Shown in pieces: positions 1 through 7,670 of a stretch of DNA of 35,300 nt. The number at the start of each line of letters is the position of its first letter. Within the stretch, counting starts at the first letter, position 1. The position numbers and the translations under genes were made by a program. Under the pieces are notes generated by a model that saw nothing but the letters and a program-made list of their open reading frames with translations, searched no databases and was not told the origin of the DNA. The stretch lies in the NCBI GenBank assembly GCA_018267285.1, contig JAFDYU010000023.1, forward strand, positions 1 through 35,300, read 5' to 3'. The stretch is from Bacteroidota bacterium. Lineage in GTDB: Bacteria > Bacteroidota > Bacteroidia > Cytophagales > Cyclobacteriaceae.

Positions 1-1155
1 GCCGTCTTCGTTCTGCCGCATGTAAAATGCCTTGATGCCTTTGGGGTAGTTGTAAAGAATCACAGGTTTTTTGAAATGTTTCTCTACCAAATATCTTTCA
101 TGCTCGCTCTGCAAATCTACACCCCACTCTTCAATCAGGTATTGAAATTTCTTTTTCTTGTTGGGGTTCGAGTTTTTCAAAATATCAATCGCTTCGGTAT
201 AACTGAGTTTTTGAAAATCATTTTCCACCACAAATTTCAACCGATCGATCAAGTTCAGTTCGCTGCGTTGTTCTTGGGGTTTGCTTGCCTCTTCTTCCAG
301 CGCACGTTTGTTTAAAAAATCCAGATCGTCTTGGCAATTTTCGAGCGCATAGCTGGCGAGGTACTGCAGAAAATCCTGAGCCAGTTGCATGTTATCCTCA
401 ATTTTGTAGAAAGCCATCTCGGGTTCGATCATCCAAAACTCTGCCAAATGCCTTGTGGTGTTTGAATTCTCGGCACGGAAAGTAGGGCCGAACGTATAAA
501 TATCGCTCAAAGCAAGAGCATACGTTTCGCCTTCCAGCTGCCCGGAAACGGTGAGGTTCGTTTCCCGTCCAAAAAAATCTTGTTTGTAGTCAATTTTTCC
601 TTGTTCATCGCGTGGCGGTTTGTTCAGGTCGAGGGTTGTTACTTTGAACATAGCACCGGCACCTTCGGCATCGGAGCCTGTGATCACCGGTGTGTGGATA
701 TAAAAAAATCCGCGGTCGTTAAAAAATTTATGTACGGCAAAAGCCATGGCGTGGCGCACGCGCATCACCGCGCCAAACGTGTTGGTGCGAGCCCGCAAAT
801 GGGCAATCTCGCGCAAAAATTCGAGTGAATGTTTTTTTGGCTGCAACGGGAATTTCTCCGCATCGCTGTCGCCCAGAATTTCAAGTTTTTTTACTTTCAC
901 CTCAACGGCCTGCCCTTTTGCGGGCGAAGAGATCAGTTCGCCCGTAACCGACAAACAAGCACCGGTAGTAATGCGCTTCAGAGTGCTTTCGTCCAAACTA
1001 TTCAATTCTACTACTGCCTGAATGTTATTTATGGTTGATCCATCGTTAATAGCAATAAACTGATTGTTTCTAAAGGTACGCACCCAACCTTGCACGTTCA
1101 CGGTTTGGTTGACAGGTTGTGTTGCCAGTAGGACTTTGATCTTTGTTCGCTTCAT
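1..1155 (-). CDS. asnS: Asparagine--tRNA ligase, C-terminus cut off by window edge
   Basis: Charges tRNA-Asn with asparagine in the cytoplasm. The minus-strand frame is open from an ATG at 1155 to base 1 (385 codons, no stop), so roughly the last 80-100 residues lie outside the window, judged from the usual family length of about 465-480. The N-terminal part is an OB-fold anticodon-binding domain (residues about 10-110, with [19 protein letters not shown]). The class II catalytic core follows, and motif 2 is clear ([20 protein letters not shown], then MIEPEMAF), which is typical of AsnRS rather than AspRS. An insertion rich in charged residues follows motif 2. It is transcribed divergently from rpoN across a 68-bp gap that carries back-to-back promoter boxes. 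Identification is firm. Confidence 0.95.
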   Translation of the reverse strand, partial: MKRTKIKVLLATQPVNQTVNVQGWVRTFRNNQFIAINDGSTINNIQAVVELNSLDESTLKRITTGACLSVTGELISSPAKGQAVEVKVKKLEILGDSDAEKFPLQPKKHSLEFLREIAHLRARTNTFGAVMRVRHAMAFAVHKFFNDRGFFYIHTPVITGSDAEGAGAMFKVTTLDLNKPPRDEQGKIDYKQDFFGRETNLTVSGQLEGETYALALSDIYTFGPTFRAENSNTTRHLAEFWMIEPEMAFYKIEDNMQLAQDFLQYLASYALENCQDDLDFLNKRALEEEASKPQEQRSELNLIDRLKFVVENDFQKLSYTEAIDILKNSNPNKKKKFQYLIEEWGVDLQSEHERYLVEKHFKKPVILYNYPKGIKAFYMRQNEDG

Positions 1156-1171
1156 AAAATTTATCGAAGTG

Positions 1172-1179
1172 CAAATCTA
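1172..1179 (-). promoter_or_regulatory. -7 box of asnS promoter (TAGATTTG)
   Basis: On the minus strand this reads TAGATTTGC, a perfect match to the Bacteroidetes primary sigma factor -7 consensus TAnnTTTG. It lies 16 bases upstream of the asnS ATG, which implies a leader of about 12 nt. No clear TTTG -33 box is visible at the expected distance. Confidence 0.55.
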
Positions 1180-1212
1180 AATTCTAAATTCTGAATTCTA
1201 AATTCTAAATTT
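1179..1212. repeat. Tandem 7-bp repeat (aaattct) between divergent promoters
   Basis: Four copies of a heptamer (AAATTCT, AAATTCT, GAATTCT, AAATTCT) followed by a partial fifth fill the space between the asnS and rpoN -7 boxes. The outer sequences gcaaat (1171-1176) and atttgc (1209-1214) are inverted copies of each other, because each is the end of an outward-facing -7 box. Copy number could vary by slippage. Confidence 0.7.
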
Positions 1213-1213
1213 G
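1206..1213 (+). promoter_or_regulatory. -7 box of rpoN promoter (TAAATTTG)
   Basis: TAAATTTGC matches the TAnnTTTG consensus and ends 10 bases before the rpoN ATG, so the predicted leader is only about 5 nt. The -33 region would fall inside the heptamer repeat. Confidence 0.5.
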
Positions 1214-1223
1214 CATCAATCGT

Positions 1224-2702
1224 ATGCAAAAACTCAATCTTAGCCAATCTCTCCAACAAAAGCTGTCGCCTCAGCAGATTCAGTTCATCAAACTGCTGCA
1301 AGTGCCCACGGCCGAGCTGGAAAGCCGCATTGAAGAAGAGCTTGAATTAAACCCGGTTTTGGAGGAAGGGGAAGAACAGGAGCCTGAGGTTGCCAGTGAA
1401 ACGGAAGCTCATGAAGAAGAAAATGGTTCTGAAAACGAGCCAATGGATGAGCCCGCTGCCTCCAACGATGACATTGACATTAAAGATTACCTGCGCGATG
1501 ACGATTACAGCAGTTACAAAACCTACTCGGATGACGATGAGGAAGAAGACCGGGAGATGCCCGTAGCCACTTCAACCTCGCTCCACGAAACACTCATGAC
1601 CCAGCTTGGCTTTCTCGGGCTAAACGAAAAACAACATGCCATCGGCAAACAGCTCATCGGAAGTATTGAAGGTGACGGATACATACGCAGGCCGTTGGAA
1701 TCCATTGTGAATGACCTGGCCTTTGCGCAAAGTATTGACACCACGCTGGAGGAAGTTGAAACTATCCTCAAAAAAATTCAAACCTTCGACCCGGCCGGAA
1801 TTGCCGCCCAAAATCTGCAAGAATGCCTGATGCTTCAACTCGACCGCATGGACGATGGCCAAGATGTGGATGTGATCGTGGGCAAACGAATCATCAGCGA
1901 ATGCTACGAAGAGTTTACTAAAAAACACTACGCCAAAATTCTTAAGAAACTTGATCTCGATGATGAAGATTACATCAAAGATGCAATCGAACTGATTGTA
2001 AAGCTTAACCCGAAGCCGGGAGGCGAAGTTTCCAGCGGCATGGTGAAGAACCAATACGTCATCCCGGACTTTATACTTACCAACAACCACGGAAAAATTG
2101 AGGTGGCACTGAACTCGCGCAATGCACCGGAGTTGCGCGTAAGCCGCAGTTACAACGAAATGTTTCAGGCTTACGACAAGAGCGACAAAAAAGATAAAAA
2201 ATTGAAAGAGGCCGTTTCATTTGTTAAGCAAAAGCTCGATGCCGCCCGATGGTTTATCGATGCCATCAAACAACGGCAACAAACCCTGCTGCGTACCATG
2301 CGTGCCATTGTAGAATTTCAGTACGATTATTTTTTGGATGGTGATGAAACCAAGCTCAAACCGATGATCCTAAAAGACATTGCACAAGTGATTAACATGG
2401 ATATTTCAACGGTAAGTCGCGTGGCGAGCAGCAAAACGGTGCAGACCGATTTCGGTACATTTCCACTAAAGTATTTTTTCTCCGAAGGCATTGCTACCGA
2501 CTCAGGCGAAGAAGCCAGCAGCCGCGAGGTGAAACAGATTATTAAAGATTTTATCAGTGCCGAAGACAAAAGCAAGCCGTTGTCGGACGATAAGTTGGAA
2601 GACCTGCTCAATGAAAAAGGTTACAATATTGCCAGACGTACCGTGGCAAAATACCGCGAACAACTGAACATACCCGTGGCAAGGCTGAGGAGAGAGATGT
2701 GA
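1224..2702 (+). CDS. rpoN: RNA polymerase sigma-54 factor RpoN
   Basis: Alternative sigma factor that directs RNA polymerase to -24/-12 promoters and needs AAA+ activators to open them. The 492-aa protein has the full family layout. Region I is glutamine/leucine-rich at residues 1-50 (QSLQQKLSPQQIQFIKLLQ). A very acidic region II spans about 50-115. The core-binding domain lies in the middle. The HTH region is about residues 390-420 (DIAQVINMDISTVSRVASSK, then TVQTDFGTFPLKYFFSEG). The RpoN box near the C-terminus reads ARRTVAKYREQLNIPVARLR, close to the canonical ARRTVAKYRE motif. Its stop codon overlaps the start of the next gene (TGATG). No sigma-54 activator gene is seen in the window. Confidence 0.97.
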   Translation: MQKLNLSQSLQQKLSPQQIQFIKLLQVPTAELESRIEEELELNPVLEEGEEQEPEVASETEAHEEENGSENEPMDEPAASNDDIDIKDYLRDDDYSSYKTYSDDDEEEDREMPVATSTSLHETLMTQLGFLGLNEKQHAIGKQLIGSIEGDGYIRRPLESIVNDLAFAQSIDTTLEEVETILKKIQTFDPAGIAAQNLQECLMLQLDRMDDGQDVDVIVGKRIISECYEEFTKKHYAKILKKLDLDDEDYIKDAIELIVKLNPKPGGEVSSGMVKNQYVIPDFILTNNHGKIEVALNSRNAPELRVSRSYNEMFQAYDKSDKKDKKLKEAVSFVKQKLDAARWFIDAIKQRQQTLLRTMRAIVEFQYDYFLDGDETKLKPMILKDIAQVINMDISTVSRVASSKTVQTDFGTFPLKYFFSEGIATDSGEEASSREVKQIIKDFISAEDKSKPLSDDKLEDLLNEKGYNIARRTVAKYREQLNIPVARLRREM

Positions 2703-3313
2703 TGGTACGGTTAGCCGCAAAAATTATTTCTGTTGTTTTTCATCCGCTGCTTTTGGCAACCTATTTGGTGCTGATGCTCAGCTATTTTTTCCCTGCAATG
2801 TTAGCGATACATCCAAGTCAATTGTGGCCGGTAGTAGCTTTTGTATTCGGTTTCACTTTTCTGGTCCCGGTTGCTAACCTGCTTTTCTTCCGGTTTTCGG
2901 GCATGATCAGTTCCCTTCAAATGCCAACTAAAAAAGAGCGTATTTGGCCCTTCGTTTTTATTTCGGGTATTTATCTTTTCATCCTTTTCCTTTTCTATTT
3001 TAAATTTCAATTCAGCATAAATTTTGATAAGCTCATGGCAATCACTACCTCCCTTGTGGTAGCCGCTACGCTTATCAACTTATTTTACAAAGTGAGTGTC
3101 CACAGCCTGGCTATGGGCGGTTGGGTGGGGTTTCTGCTCCCTTTGTTACGGTTTTCGCCCAATCTGCTCTGGCCCACGTGTGCTGTAATTGTGGTTGCGG
3201 GGTTGGTAATATCCTCTCGTCTCTTGCTAAACGCACATACACTGCAACAAACCTTGGTGGGTAGTGTAACGGGAGTGTTGGTAGCCCGGGTAGGCATGTA
3301 CCTGCTTTTTTAA
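2702..3313 (+). CDS. PAP2-like integral membrane protein
   Basis: A 203-aa, very hydrophobic protein with about five to six membrane segments, starting at the ATG that shares its A with the rpoN TGA stop. A GTG at 2699 could add one residue. The C-terminal half contains KVSVHSLAMGG and SRLLLNAHTLQQTLVG, which resemble the C2 and C3 motifs of PAP2 phosphatases (SGH and SRxxxxxHxxxD). The last catalytic Asp position is Gln here and the first motif (KxxxxxxRP) is not obvious. It may therefore be a divergent or inactive lipid-phosphate phosphatase relative. Translational coupling suggests it is made together with RpoN, but no functional link is known to me. The membrane prediction is firm and the PAP2 assignment is moderate. 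Confidence 0.7.
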   Translation: MVRLAAKIISVVFHPLLLATYLVLMLSYFFPAMLAIHPSQLWPVVAFVFGFTFLVPVANLLFFRFSGMISSLQMPTKKERIWPFVFISGIYLFILFLFYFKFQFSINFDKLMAITTSLVVAATLINLFYKVSVHSLAMGGWVGFLLPLLRFSPNLLWPTCAVIVVAGLVISSRLLLNAHTLQQTLVGSVTGVLVARVGMYLLF

Positions 3314-3320
3314 GCTACGC

Positions 3321-3336
3321 CATCAATAGTTTGATG
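3321..3336 (+). terminator. Weak hairpin after the rpoN operon
   Basis: CATCAA-TAGT-TTGATG forms a 6-bp stem with a 4-base loop directly downstream of the stop at 3313, followed by TTTCTCGATTTATTT. The stem is AT-rich and the T tract interrupted, so termination here is only possible. Confidence 0.3.
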
Positions 3337-3387
3337 TTTCTCGATTTATTTATTATTTTCATGTTCCGTTAAATATTCTTTTTTGTT

Positions 3388-3660
3388 ATGAACATTTTTG
3401 TTGCCCGTTTAAATTTCAAGACCAGGCGCGAAGACCTGGAGGCTGCGTTTGCCAAATTTGGTCAGGTTACCTCTGCCAAGATTGTTAAAGACAGAGATAC
3501 CGGCCGCTCCAAAGGTTTTGGTTTTGTAGAAATGCCTAACGATGAGGAAGGCCAAAATGCCATTGCCGCCCTTAATGAAACCGAACTCGATGGCCGTGTA
3601 ATTGTGGTGAAGCCTGCCAACCCCAAAGCTCCCGGAGAAGCTAAACCTCAGGAGGGTTAA
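3388..3660 (+). CDS. RRM-domain RNA-binding protein
   Basis: A 90-aa protein that is almost entirely one RNA recognition motif, with a short Pro/Gly/Lys tail. RNP2 is NIFVARLNF (residues 2-10) and RNP1 is KGFGFVEM (42-49), so the aromatic RNA-stacking residues are present. Small single-RRM proteins are common in Bacteroidetes and in cyanobacteria; in Bacteroides they act as global post-transcriptional regulators (established for the RbpA/RbpB type). It is probably a stand-alone transcription unit, with a gap of 74 bases before it and a terminator hairpin after it. The targets cannot be read from the sequence. Confidence 0.92.
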   Translation: MNIFVARLNFKTRREDLEAAFAKFGQVTSAKIVKDRDTGRSKGFGFVEMPNDEEGQNAIAALNETELDGRVIVVKPANPKAPGEAKPQEG

Positions 3661-3685
3661 AAAAGCATAATCTCAAATCAAATAT

Positions 3686-3726
3686 AGTCTTCGACTACGC
3701 TCTGACTGACGTTCGAAGACTTTTTT
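3686..3726 (+). terminator. Rho-independent terminator of the RRM gene
   Basis: Perfect 9-bp inverted repeat AGTCTTCGA (3686-3694) / TCGAAGACT (3713-3721) running straight into a T tract (3721-3726). The 18-base loop carries ctacgctctgactgac, which recalls short intergenic repeats of the cttcgactccgctcag type in related genomes (inference). Confidence 0.75.
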
Positions 3727-3753
3727 GAGGCTGCCCTCTTTCTATCTTTTCTT

Positions 3754-4215
3754 TCAAACTGCTTTGTGCATCATCGCTTCTTTTTCTTTTCTGCGTTTTT
3801 CATCGATTGAAAATTTCCCGGCACCAAATACGATAAACGTAACCAAGCCGATAAGAACAGCCACGGAAACTTCCAACTCCATGTGGTTGCCCAACGACAT
3901 AAAGCCTTTGGGAGCGTTAACCCATACCACTGCTCCGATTAAAATAGGCAGTTGAACCAGGCACATAATTCTGGTGAGCAGCCCCAGGGCAATAAGCGGC
4001 CCGCAGAGCACGTGTGCAAAAACAATGTAATGCGCTATCGATGCCCCGGTGTACGCCATGTTCATCCCTTGAATGCTCATCTCCAAACTGTCAATATTGT
4101 TGAGAAAAGCAAAGCCCTTGTACGTGATGTAACAGCCGAGCAGCACGCGAAAGAAATCCAGAAACCCGGGGCGGTGTGCATTGCCCCAGTCTTCTACTTT
4201 GTGAATAATATTCAT
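3754..4215 (-). CDS. DoxX family membrane protein
   Basis: A 153-aa protein with four predicted membrane segments. The family features are a first helix after a short amphipathic N-terminus (FLDFFRVLLGCYITYKGFAF), a second segment at residues 60-80 (HYIVFAHVLCGPLIALGLLTR) and a C-terminal basic tail (DEKRRKEKEAMMHKA). DoxX/TQO-small-subunit relatives are linked to thiol or sulfur redox and respiratory quinone chemistry, but most bacterial members have no assigned reaction. It is on the same strand as the upstream araC-type gene with 63 bp between them, so it may share a transcript. A role in hydroxyproline use is not indicated by the sequence. Confidence 0.85.
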   Translation of the reverse strand: MNIIHKVEDWGNAHRPGFLDFFRVLLGCYITYKGFAFLNNIDSLEMSIQGMNMAYTGASIAHYIVFAHVLCGPLIALGLLTRIMCLVQLPILIGAVVWVNAPKGFMSLGNHMELEVSVAVLIGLVTFIVFGAGKFSIDEKRRKEKEAMMHKAV

Positions 4216-4278
4216 AGTGCAGGGGATTAATGTTGTTCTACAAAGTTTAAGAAATTTTCATCAAAAAGGCAATACAAA

Positions 4279-5127
4279 TCAGGGAACGTATTGCGATGGC
4301 TTCTTTCCGGTGATGCGTTTAAAAATCCGGTTGAAATTAGAGATGTTGTTAAACCCCGATTGGTAACAAATCGCTTCTATCGGCAAATCTTTATCAATCA
4401 ACAGCCTGCAGGCGTTACTCACACGCACTTCGTTTAAAAAAATGGTGTACGTTTTTCGGGTATGTATTTTAAAGTAACGGCAAAACGCTTCAACCGAAAG
4501 GTTGGCAACCTCCGCAACTTCCTTAATGTAAATTGGGCGGTGGCTTTCGCGAAACGTAAATTGCAAAATATTATTCATCCGTTTGCTTTCTTCACTTTTC
4601 AGCTGGCTATGAACGCTGCCCGCCAAAAATTTAATTTCACGTGCTTCGGTCAATTTTTTCAATAATAAAAAAAACAGAATGATCCGATCCATGCCGGAAA
4701 CATTTTTTAGTTGATGGAGTTGTACCGTAATGTCTTCCTTGGCTTTCCCGGACAATTTAAGCCCACGAGATGAGCGTTGTGCAAATTTCCGTACGGCCTT
4801 CATCTCGGCCAGTTGCCAAAACGATTCACCAAAATATTCTTTATTGAAATAAATCGAAGTCGCTTTAGACTGTGGCCGCGATTTATTTTTAGAATTGATA
4901 TCGCTCCGAAATACATGAGGTTGCCCACTACCGATTACATAAAGATCGTTAGTGGTAAATCGGCCCACATAATCTCCGGCAATCAATGTGCCTTCGCCAT
5001 GTTCAATAAGCATGATCTGAATTTCATCGTGCCGATGCAGTTGGTCATAAAATTTCGTGCCCACATCAACCTGATATTGAAAGCATTCATTATTTACTTT
5101 GGGTACACTGAAAGAAACAACCTTCAT
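4279..5127 (-). CDS. AraC family regulator, likely controls the hydroxyproline operon
   Basis: A 282-aa transcription factor with an N-terminal cupin-like effector domain (about residues 15-100, HRHDEIQIMLIEHGEGTLIAG) and a C-terminal pair of HTH motifs (about 185-280). The second HTH shows the family signature (AICYQSGFNNISNFNRIFKR followed by ITGKKPSQY). The gene is divergent from the catabolic operon starting at 5255, with 127 bp between the two starts, the usual arrangement for a local AraC-type activator. The intergenic DNA holds a 9-bp inverted repeat that could be an operator. That its ligand is hydroxyproline or a pathway intermediate is inferred from position only. Confidence 0.88.
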   Translation of the reverse strand: MKVVSFSVPKVNNECFQYQVDVGTKFYDQLHRHDEIQIMLIEHGEGTLIAGDYVGRFTTNDLYVIGSGQPHVFRSDINSKNKSRPQSKATSIYFNKEYFGESFWQLAEMKAVRKFAQRSSRGLKLSGKAKEDITVQLHQLKNVSGMDRIILFFLLLKKLTEAREIKFLAGSVHSQLKSEESKRMNNILQFTFRESHRPIYIKEVAEVANLSVEAFCRYFKIHTRKTYTIFLNEVRVSNACRLLIDKDLPIEAICYQSGFNNISNFNRIFKRITGKKPSQYVP

Positions 5128-5139
5128 TTTTTTAGATTA

Positions 5140-5182
5140 TTTTGATATGAAAAACGATAAAATTTTAATTAATATATCAAAA
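5140..5182. promoter_or_regulatory. Candidate operator: 9-bp inverted repeat
   Basis: TTTTGATAT (5140-5148) is repeated in inverse as ATATCAAAA (5174-5182), separated by 25 bases of very AT-rich sequence between the AraC gene and the catabolic operon. AraC proteins more often bind direct repeats, and the AT content makes chance repeats likely. Confidence 0.3.
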
Positions 5183-5233
5183 AAGTATAAGTATCGGATA
5201 GTTTAAGTCAATCGTCAAACACAAGCATCCCGT

Positions 5234-5241
5234 TACCTTTG
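5234..5241 (+). promoter_or_regulatory. -7 box of the hydroxyproline operon (TACCTTTG)
   Basis: TACCTTTG matches the TAnnTTTG consensus and ends 13 bases before the first ATG, implying a leader of under 10 nt. No convincing -33 TTTG is present, as expected for an activator-dependent promoter. Confidence 0.4.
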
Positions 5242-5254
5242 AAAAAAAAATATT

Positions 5255-6163
5255 ATGGCCTTCGAATGGAAGGGTGTGTTTCCGGCACTCACAACCAAAT
5301 TTACATCAGAAGATAAACTTGATTTTGTGATGTTTGGAAAAAATCTGAAAGCTCAGCTCGATGCGGGTGTAAACGGAATCATTTTAGGGGGAACATTGGG
5401 CGAAGCCAGTGTATTGACTAACGAAGAAAAATTTTCGTTGGTAAAATTTGCAGCCGAAAAAGTGAATGGCAAAATACCCGTAGTTATGAACATTGCCGAA
5501 GGCAGCACCCGTGAAGCCGTGAGGCAGGCATCGGAAGCTAAGAAGAACGGAGCCACCGGGTTGATGATGCTGCCACCGATGCGTTACAAATCCGATCATC
5601 GGGAAACTGTTTCTTTTTTTAAGGCCGTTGCTTCTTCTACCGAGCTGCCCATCATGGTGTACAACAATCCTGTAGATTACAAAATAGAAGTGACGCTGGA
5701 TATGTTTGCCGAACTGGCAGAAGAAAAAAATATTCAAGCGGTGAAAGAATCCACCCGCGATGTTTCGAATGTTACCCGCATGATCAATCGCTTTGGCGAT
5801 CGTTTCAACATTTTGTGCGGGGTCGATACCCTGGCTATGGAAGAATTAATGTTGGGTGCACACGGCTGGGTAGCAGGGTTGGTTTGTGCTTTTCCAAAAG
5901 AAACCGTAGCTATCTATTCGTTAATGATGAAAGGGAGAATCGAAGAGGCATTGAAACTATATCGTTGGTTTTTGCCTTTGCTGGAACTGGATATCCACCC
6001 GAAGTTGGTTCAGTACATCAAACTTGCCGAACAAGAAGTTGGCTTAGGGACGGAATCCGTCCGTGCTCCTCGCCTTCCTTTAATTGGCGAAGAGCGCGAG
6101 CAAATTTTAAAAATAATTCGCGATGGAATCAAGTCAAGACCAAAACTGGAAGAAGTAAAATAA
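5255..6163 (+). CDS. DapA-family lyase, probable 1-pyrroline-4-hydroxy-2-carboxylate deaminase
   Basis: Predicted to convert the cyclic imine made from cis-4-hydroxy-D-proline into 2-oxoglutarate semialdehyde plus ammonia. The 302-aa TIM-barrel protein keeps the Schiff-base lysine (K164 in QAVKEST) and the active-site tyrosine (Y136 in MVYNNP). The dihydrodipicolinate synthase GTTGE motif is replaced by GGTLGE (residues 45-50), so lysine biosynthesis is unlikely. It is the first gene of a four-gene plus-strand operon whose other members supply the preceding and following steps of hydroxyproline breakdown, which is the main reason for the assignment. Other members of this superfamily (for example sugar-acid dehydratases) cannot be excluded from the sequence alone. 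The ATG at 5255 follows an A-rich leader. Confidence 0.85.
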   Translation: MAFEWKGVFPALTTKFTSEDKLDFVMFGKNLKAQLDAGVNGIILGGTLGEASVLTNEEKFSLVKFAAEKVNGKIPVVMNIAEGSTREAVRQASEAKKNGATGLMMLPPMRYKSDHRETVSFFKAVASSTELPIMVYNNPVDYKIEVTLDMFAELAEEKNIQAVKESTRDVSNVTRMINRFGDRFNILCGVDTLAMEELMLGAHGWVAGLVCAFPKETVAIYSLMMKGRIEEALKLYRWFLPLLELDIHPKLVQYIKLAEQEVGLGTESVRAPRLPLIGEEREQILKIIRDGIKSRPKLEEVK

Positions 6164-6186
6164 TTTAACGTAACGGTTGCTAAATT

Positions 6187-7659
6187 ATGGACGCCACAAA
6201 AGAAGAGATCAACATAGCGCTGCACGAGGCTCAGGTTGCTTTTTTATCCTATAAAAACACGAGCGGAAAAAAGAAAGCCGAGCTACTGCGCGCCATTGCA
6301 CAAGAAATAGATGCGTTGGGAAACACGTTGGTAGAAACCGTGATGCGCGAAACCAATTTACCGGAGGCGCGCGTCATCAGCGAGCGTGCGCGCACCACGG
6401 GGCATTGTCGTATGTTTGCCGATCTTGTTGAAGAAGGTTCTTGGGTGGAAGCTCGCATTGATACGGCACAGCCCAACCGCACACCTGCACCGAAACCTGA
6501 TCTTAGAAAAATGCTGATACCCATTGGCCCGGTGGTGGTATTTGGTGCGGCCAATTTTCCACTCGCTTATTCTACCATGGGCGGAGACTCAGTATCTGCC
6601 CTGGCGGCAGGTTGCCCGGTTATTGTAAAGGCTCATCCGGCACATGCCGAAACATCAGGCCTGGTTGCGCAGGCTATTCAGCGCGCAATCACGAGAACCG
6701 GAATGCCAAAAAATATCTTTCAACACCTCTACGGGAAAAGTTTTGAAGTTGGCCAGGCACTGGTCAATCATCCGCTCACCAAAGCAGTTGGCTTCACCGG
6801 CTCGTTGGCGGGAGGAAAAGCCTTATTCGACATCGCCAGCAGAAGAGCTGAGCCCATTCCTGTATTTGCAGAGATGAGCAGTATTAATCCGGTAATTCTG
6901 TTGCCTGACAGTTTGGAAAAGGATTTTGAAAAAACTGCGTTGCTGCTTGCCGCTTCGATAACTCAAGGTGTTGGGCAATTTTGCACCAATCCGGGGCTGA
7001 TCATCGCACAAGATAATTCCGCCCTGGAAAAATTTACTACCAAACTCCACGATGAAATTAATAAAGTGTTGCCCGCCACCATGCTGCATCAGGGCATTGC
7101 CGATAACTACCATAAACGTTTAGATCAGACGCTCTCGCAACAAGGAGTAAAAGTTGAAGCACAATCCGATTCTAAAGCCAGTTCCATGCAAGGCCAATCT
7201 TTAATTGCTTCTGTTCCTGCATCCGAATTTTTAAAAAATCATTTGCTTGCCGAAGAAGTATTTGGCCCTTTCTCGCTGATCGTAAAATGCAAAAACCTTC
7301 AGGAGCTTCATGCTGTGGTCAGTCATAACAGTGGTCAACTTACGGCCAGCGTTATAGGTAGCGAAGTCGAAATTGAAAAGCATAAAAATCTGTTTAATGT
7401 GTTAATTGAAAAAGCAGGCCGACTCATTGTTAATGGAGTTCCTACGGGTGTGGAAGTTTGCCCTTCGCAGAACCACGGTGGGCCATTTCCATCCACCACC
7501 GATTCGCGATTTACGGCTGTAGGCACCGATGCCATCAAACGGTTTGCCCGACCGGTAGCGTTTCAAAATTTTCCGCATGCCCTGTTGCCTGACGAATTAA
7601 AAAATGAAAACCCGTTGAAGATCTGGAGGTATAGCAACAGCGAGTGGGGAAAAAATTAA
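6187..7659 (+). CDS. Aldehyde dehydrogenase, probable 2-oxoglutarate semialdehyde (2,5-dioxovalerate) dehydrogenase
   Basis: Last step of hydroxyproline catabolism: NAD(P)-dependent oxidation of 2-oxoglutarate semialdehyde to 2-oxoglutarate. The 490-aa protein has the aldehyde dehydrogenase fold with GFTGSLAGG (cofactor loop, about 202-210), the general-base glutamate E229 in FAEMSSINPV and the nucleophile C266 in GQFCTNPG. The FAEMSSINP signature and the ANFPLAYST motif (about 122-130) are characteristic of the dioxovalerate dehydrogenase branch. It starts 23 bp after the deaminase gene, and its stop is 11 bp before the ATG of the epimerase gene, so cotranscription is expected. The same enzyme type also serves sugar-acid pathways; the neighbours favour hydroxyproline here. 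Confidence 0.88.
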   Translation: MDATKEEINIALHEAQVAFLSYKNTSGKKKAELLRAIAQEIDALGNTLVETVMRETNLPEARVISERARTTGHCRMFADLVEEGSWVEARIDTAQPNRTPAPKPDLRKMLIPIGPVVVFGAANFPLAYSTMGGDSVSALAAGCPVIVKAHPAHAETSGLVAQAIQRAITRTGMPKNIFQHLYGKSFEVGQALVNHPLTKAVGFTGSLAGGKALFDIASRRAEPIPVFAEMSSINPVILLPDSLEKDFEKTALLLAASITQGVGQFCTNPGLIIAQDNSALEKFTTKLHDEINKVLPATMLHQGIADNYHKRLDQTLSQQGVKVEAQSDSKASSMQGQSLIASVPASEFLKNHLLAEEVFGPFSLIVKCKNLQELHAVVSHNSGQLTASVIGSEVEIEKHKNLFNVLIEKAGRLIVNGVPTGVEVCPSQNHGGPFPSTTDSRFTAVGTDAIKRFARPVAFQNFPHALLPDELKNENPLKIWRYSNSEWGKN

Positions 7660-7670
7660 GCGACACAATC

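Noticed and set aside
1620-2090. 156-codon minus-strand frame inside rpoN
   Set aside because: Antisense to conserved sigma-54 core sequence, with no family features.
5255-6163. Reading the DapA-family gene as 4-hydroxy-tetrahydrodipicolinate synthase for lysine
   Set aside because: The GTTGE motif is replaced by GGTLGE and the operon partners are hydroxyproline enzymes.
5815-6168. 117-codon out-of-frame plus-strand frame inside the deaminase gene
   Set aside because: Overlaps the conserved C-terminal half of the DapA-family protein in another frame and has no family features.
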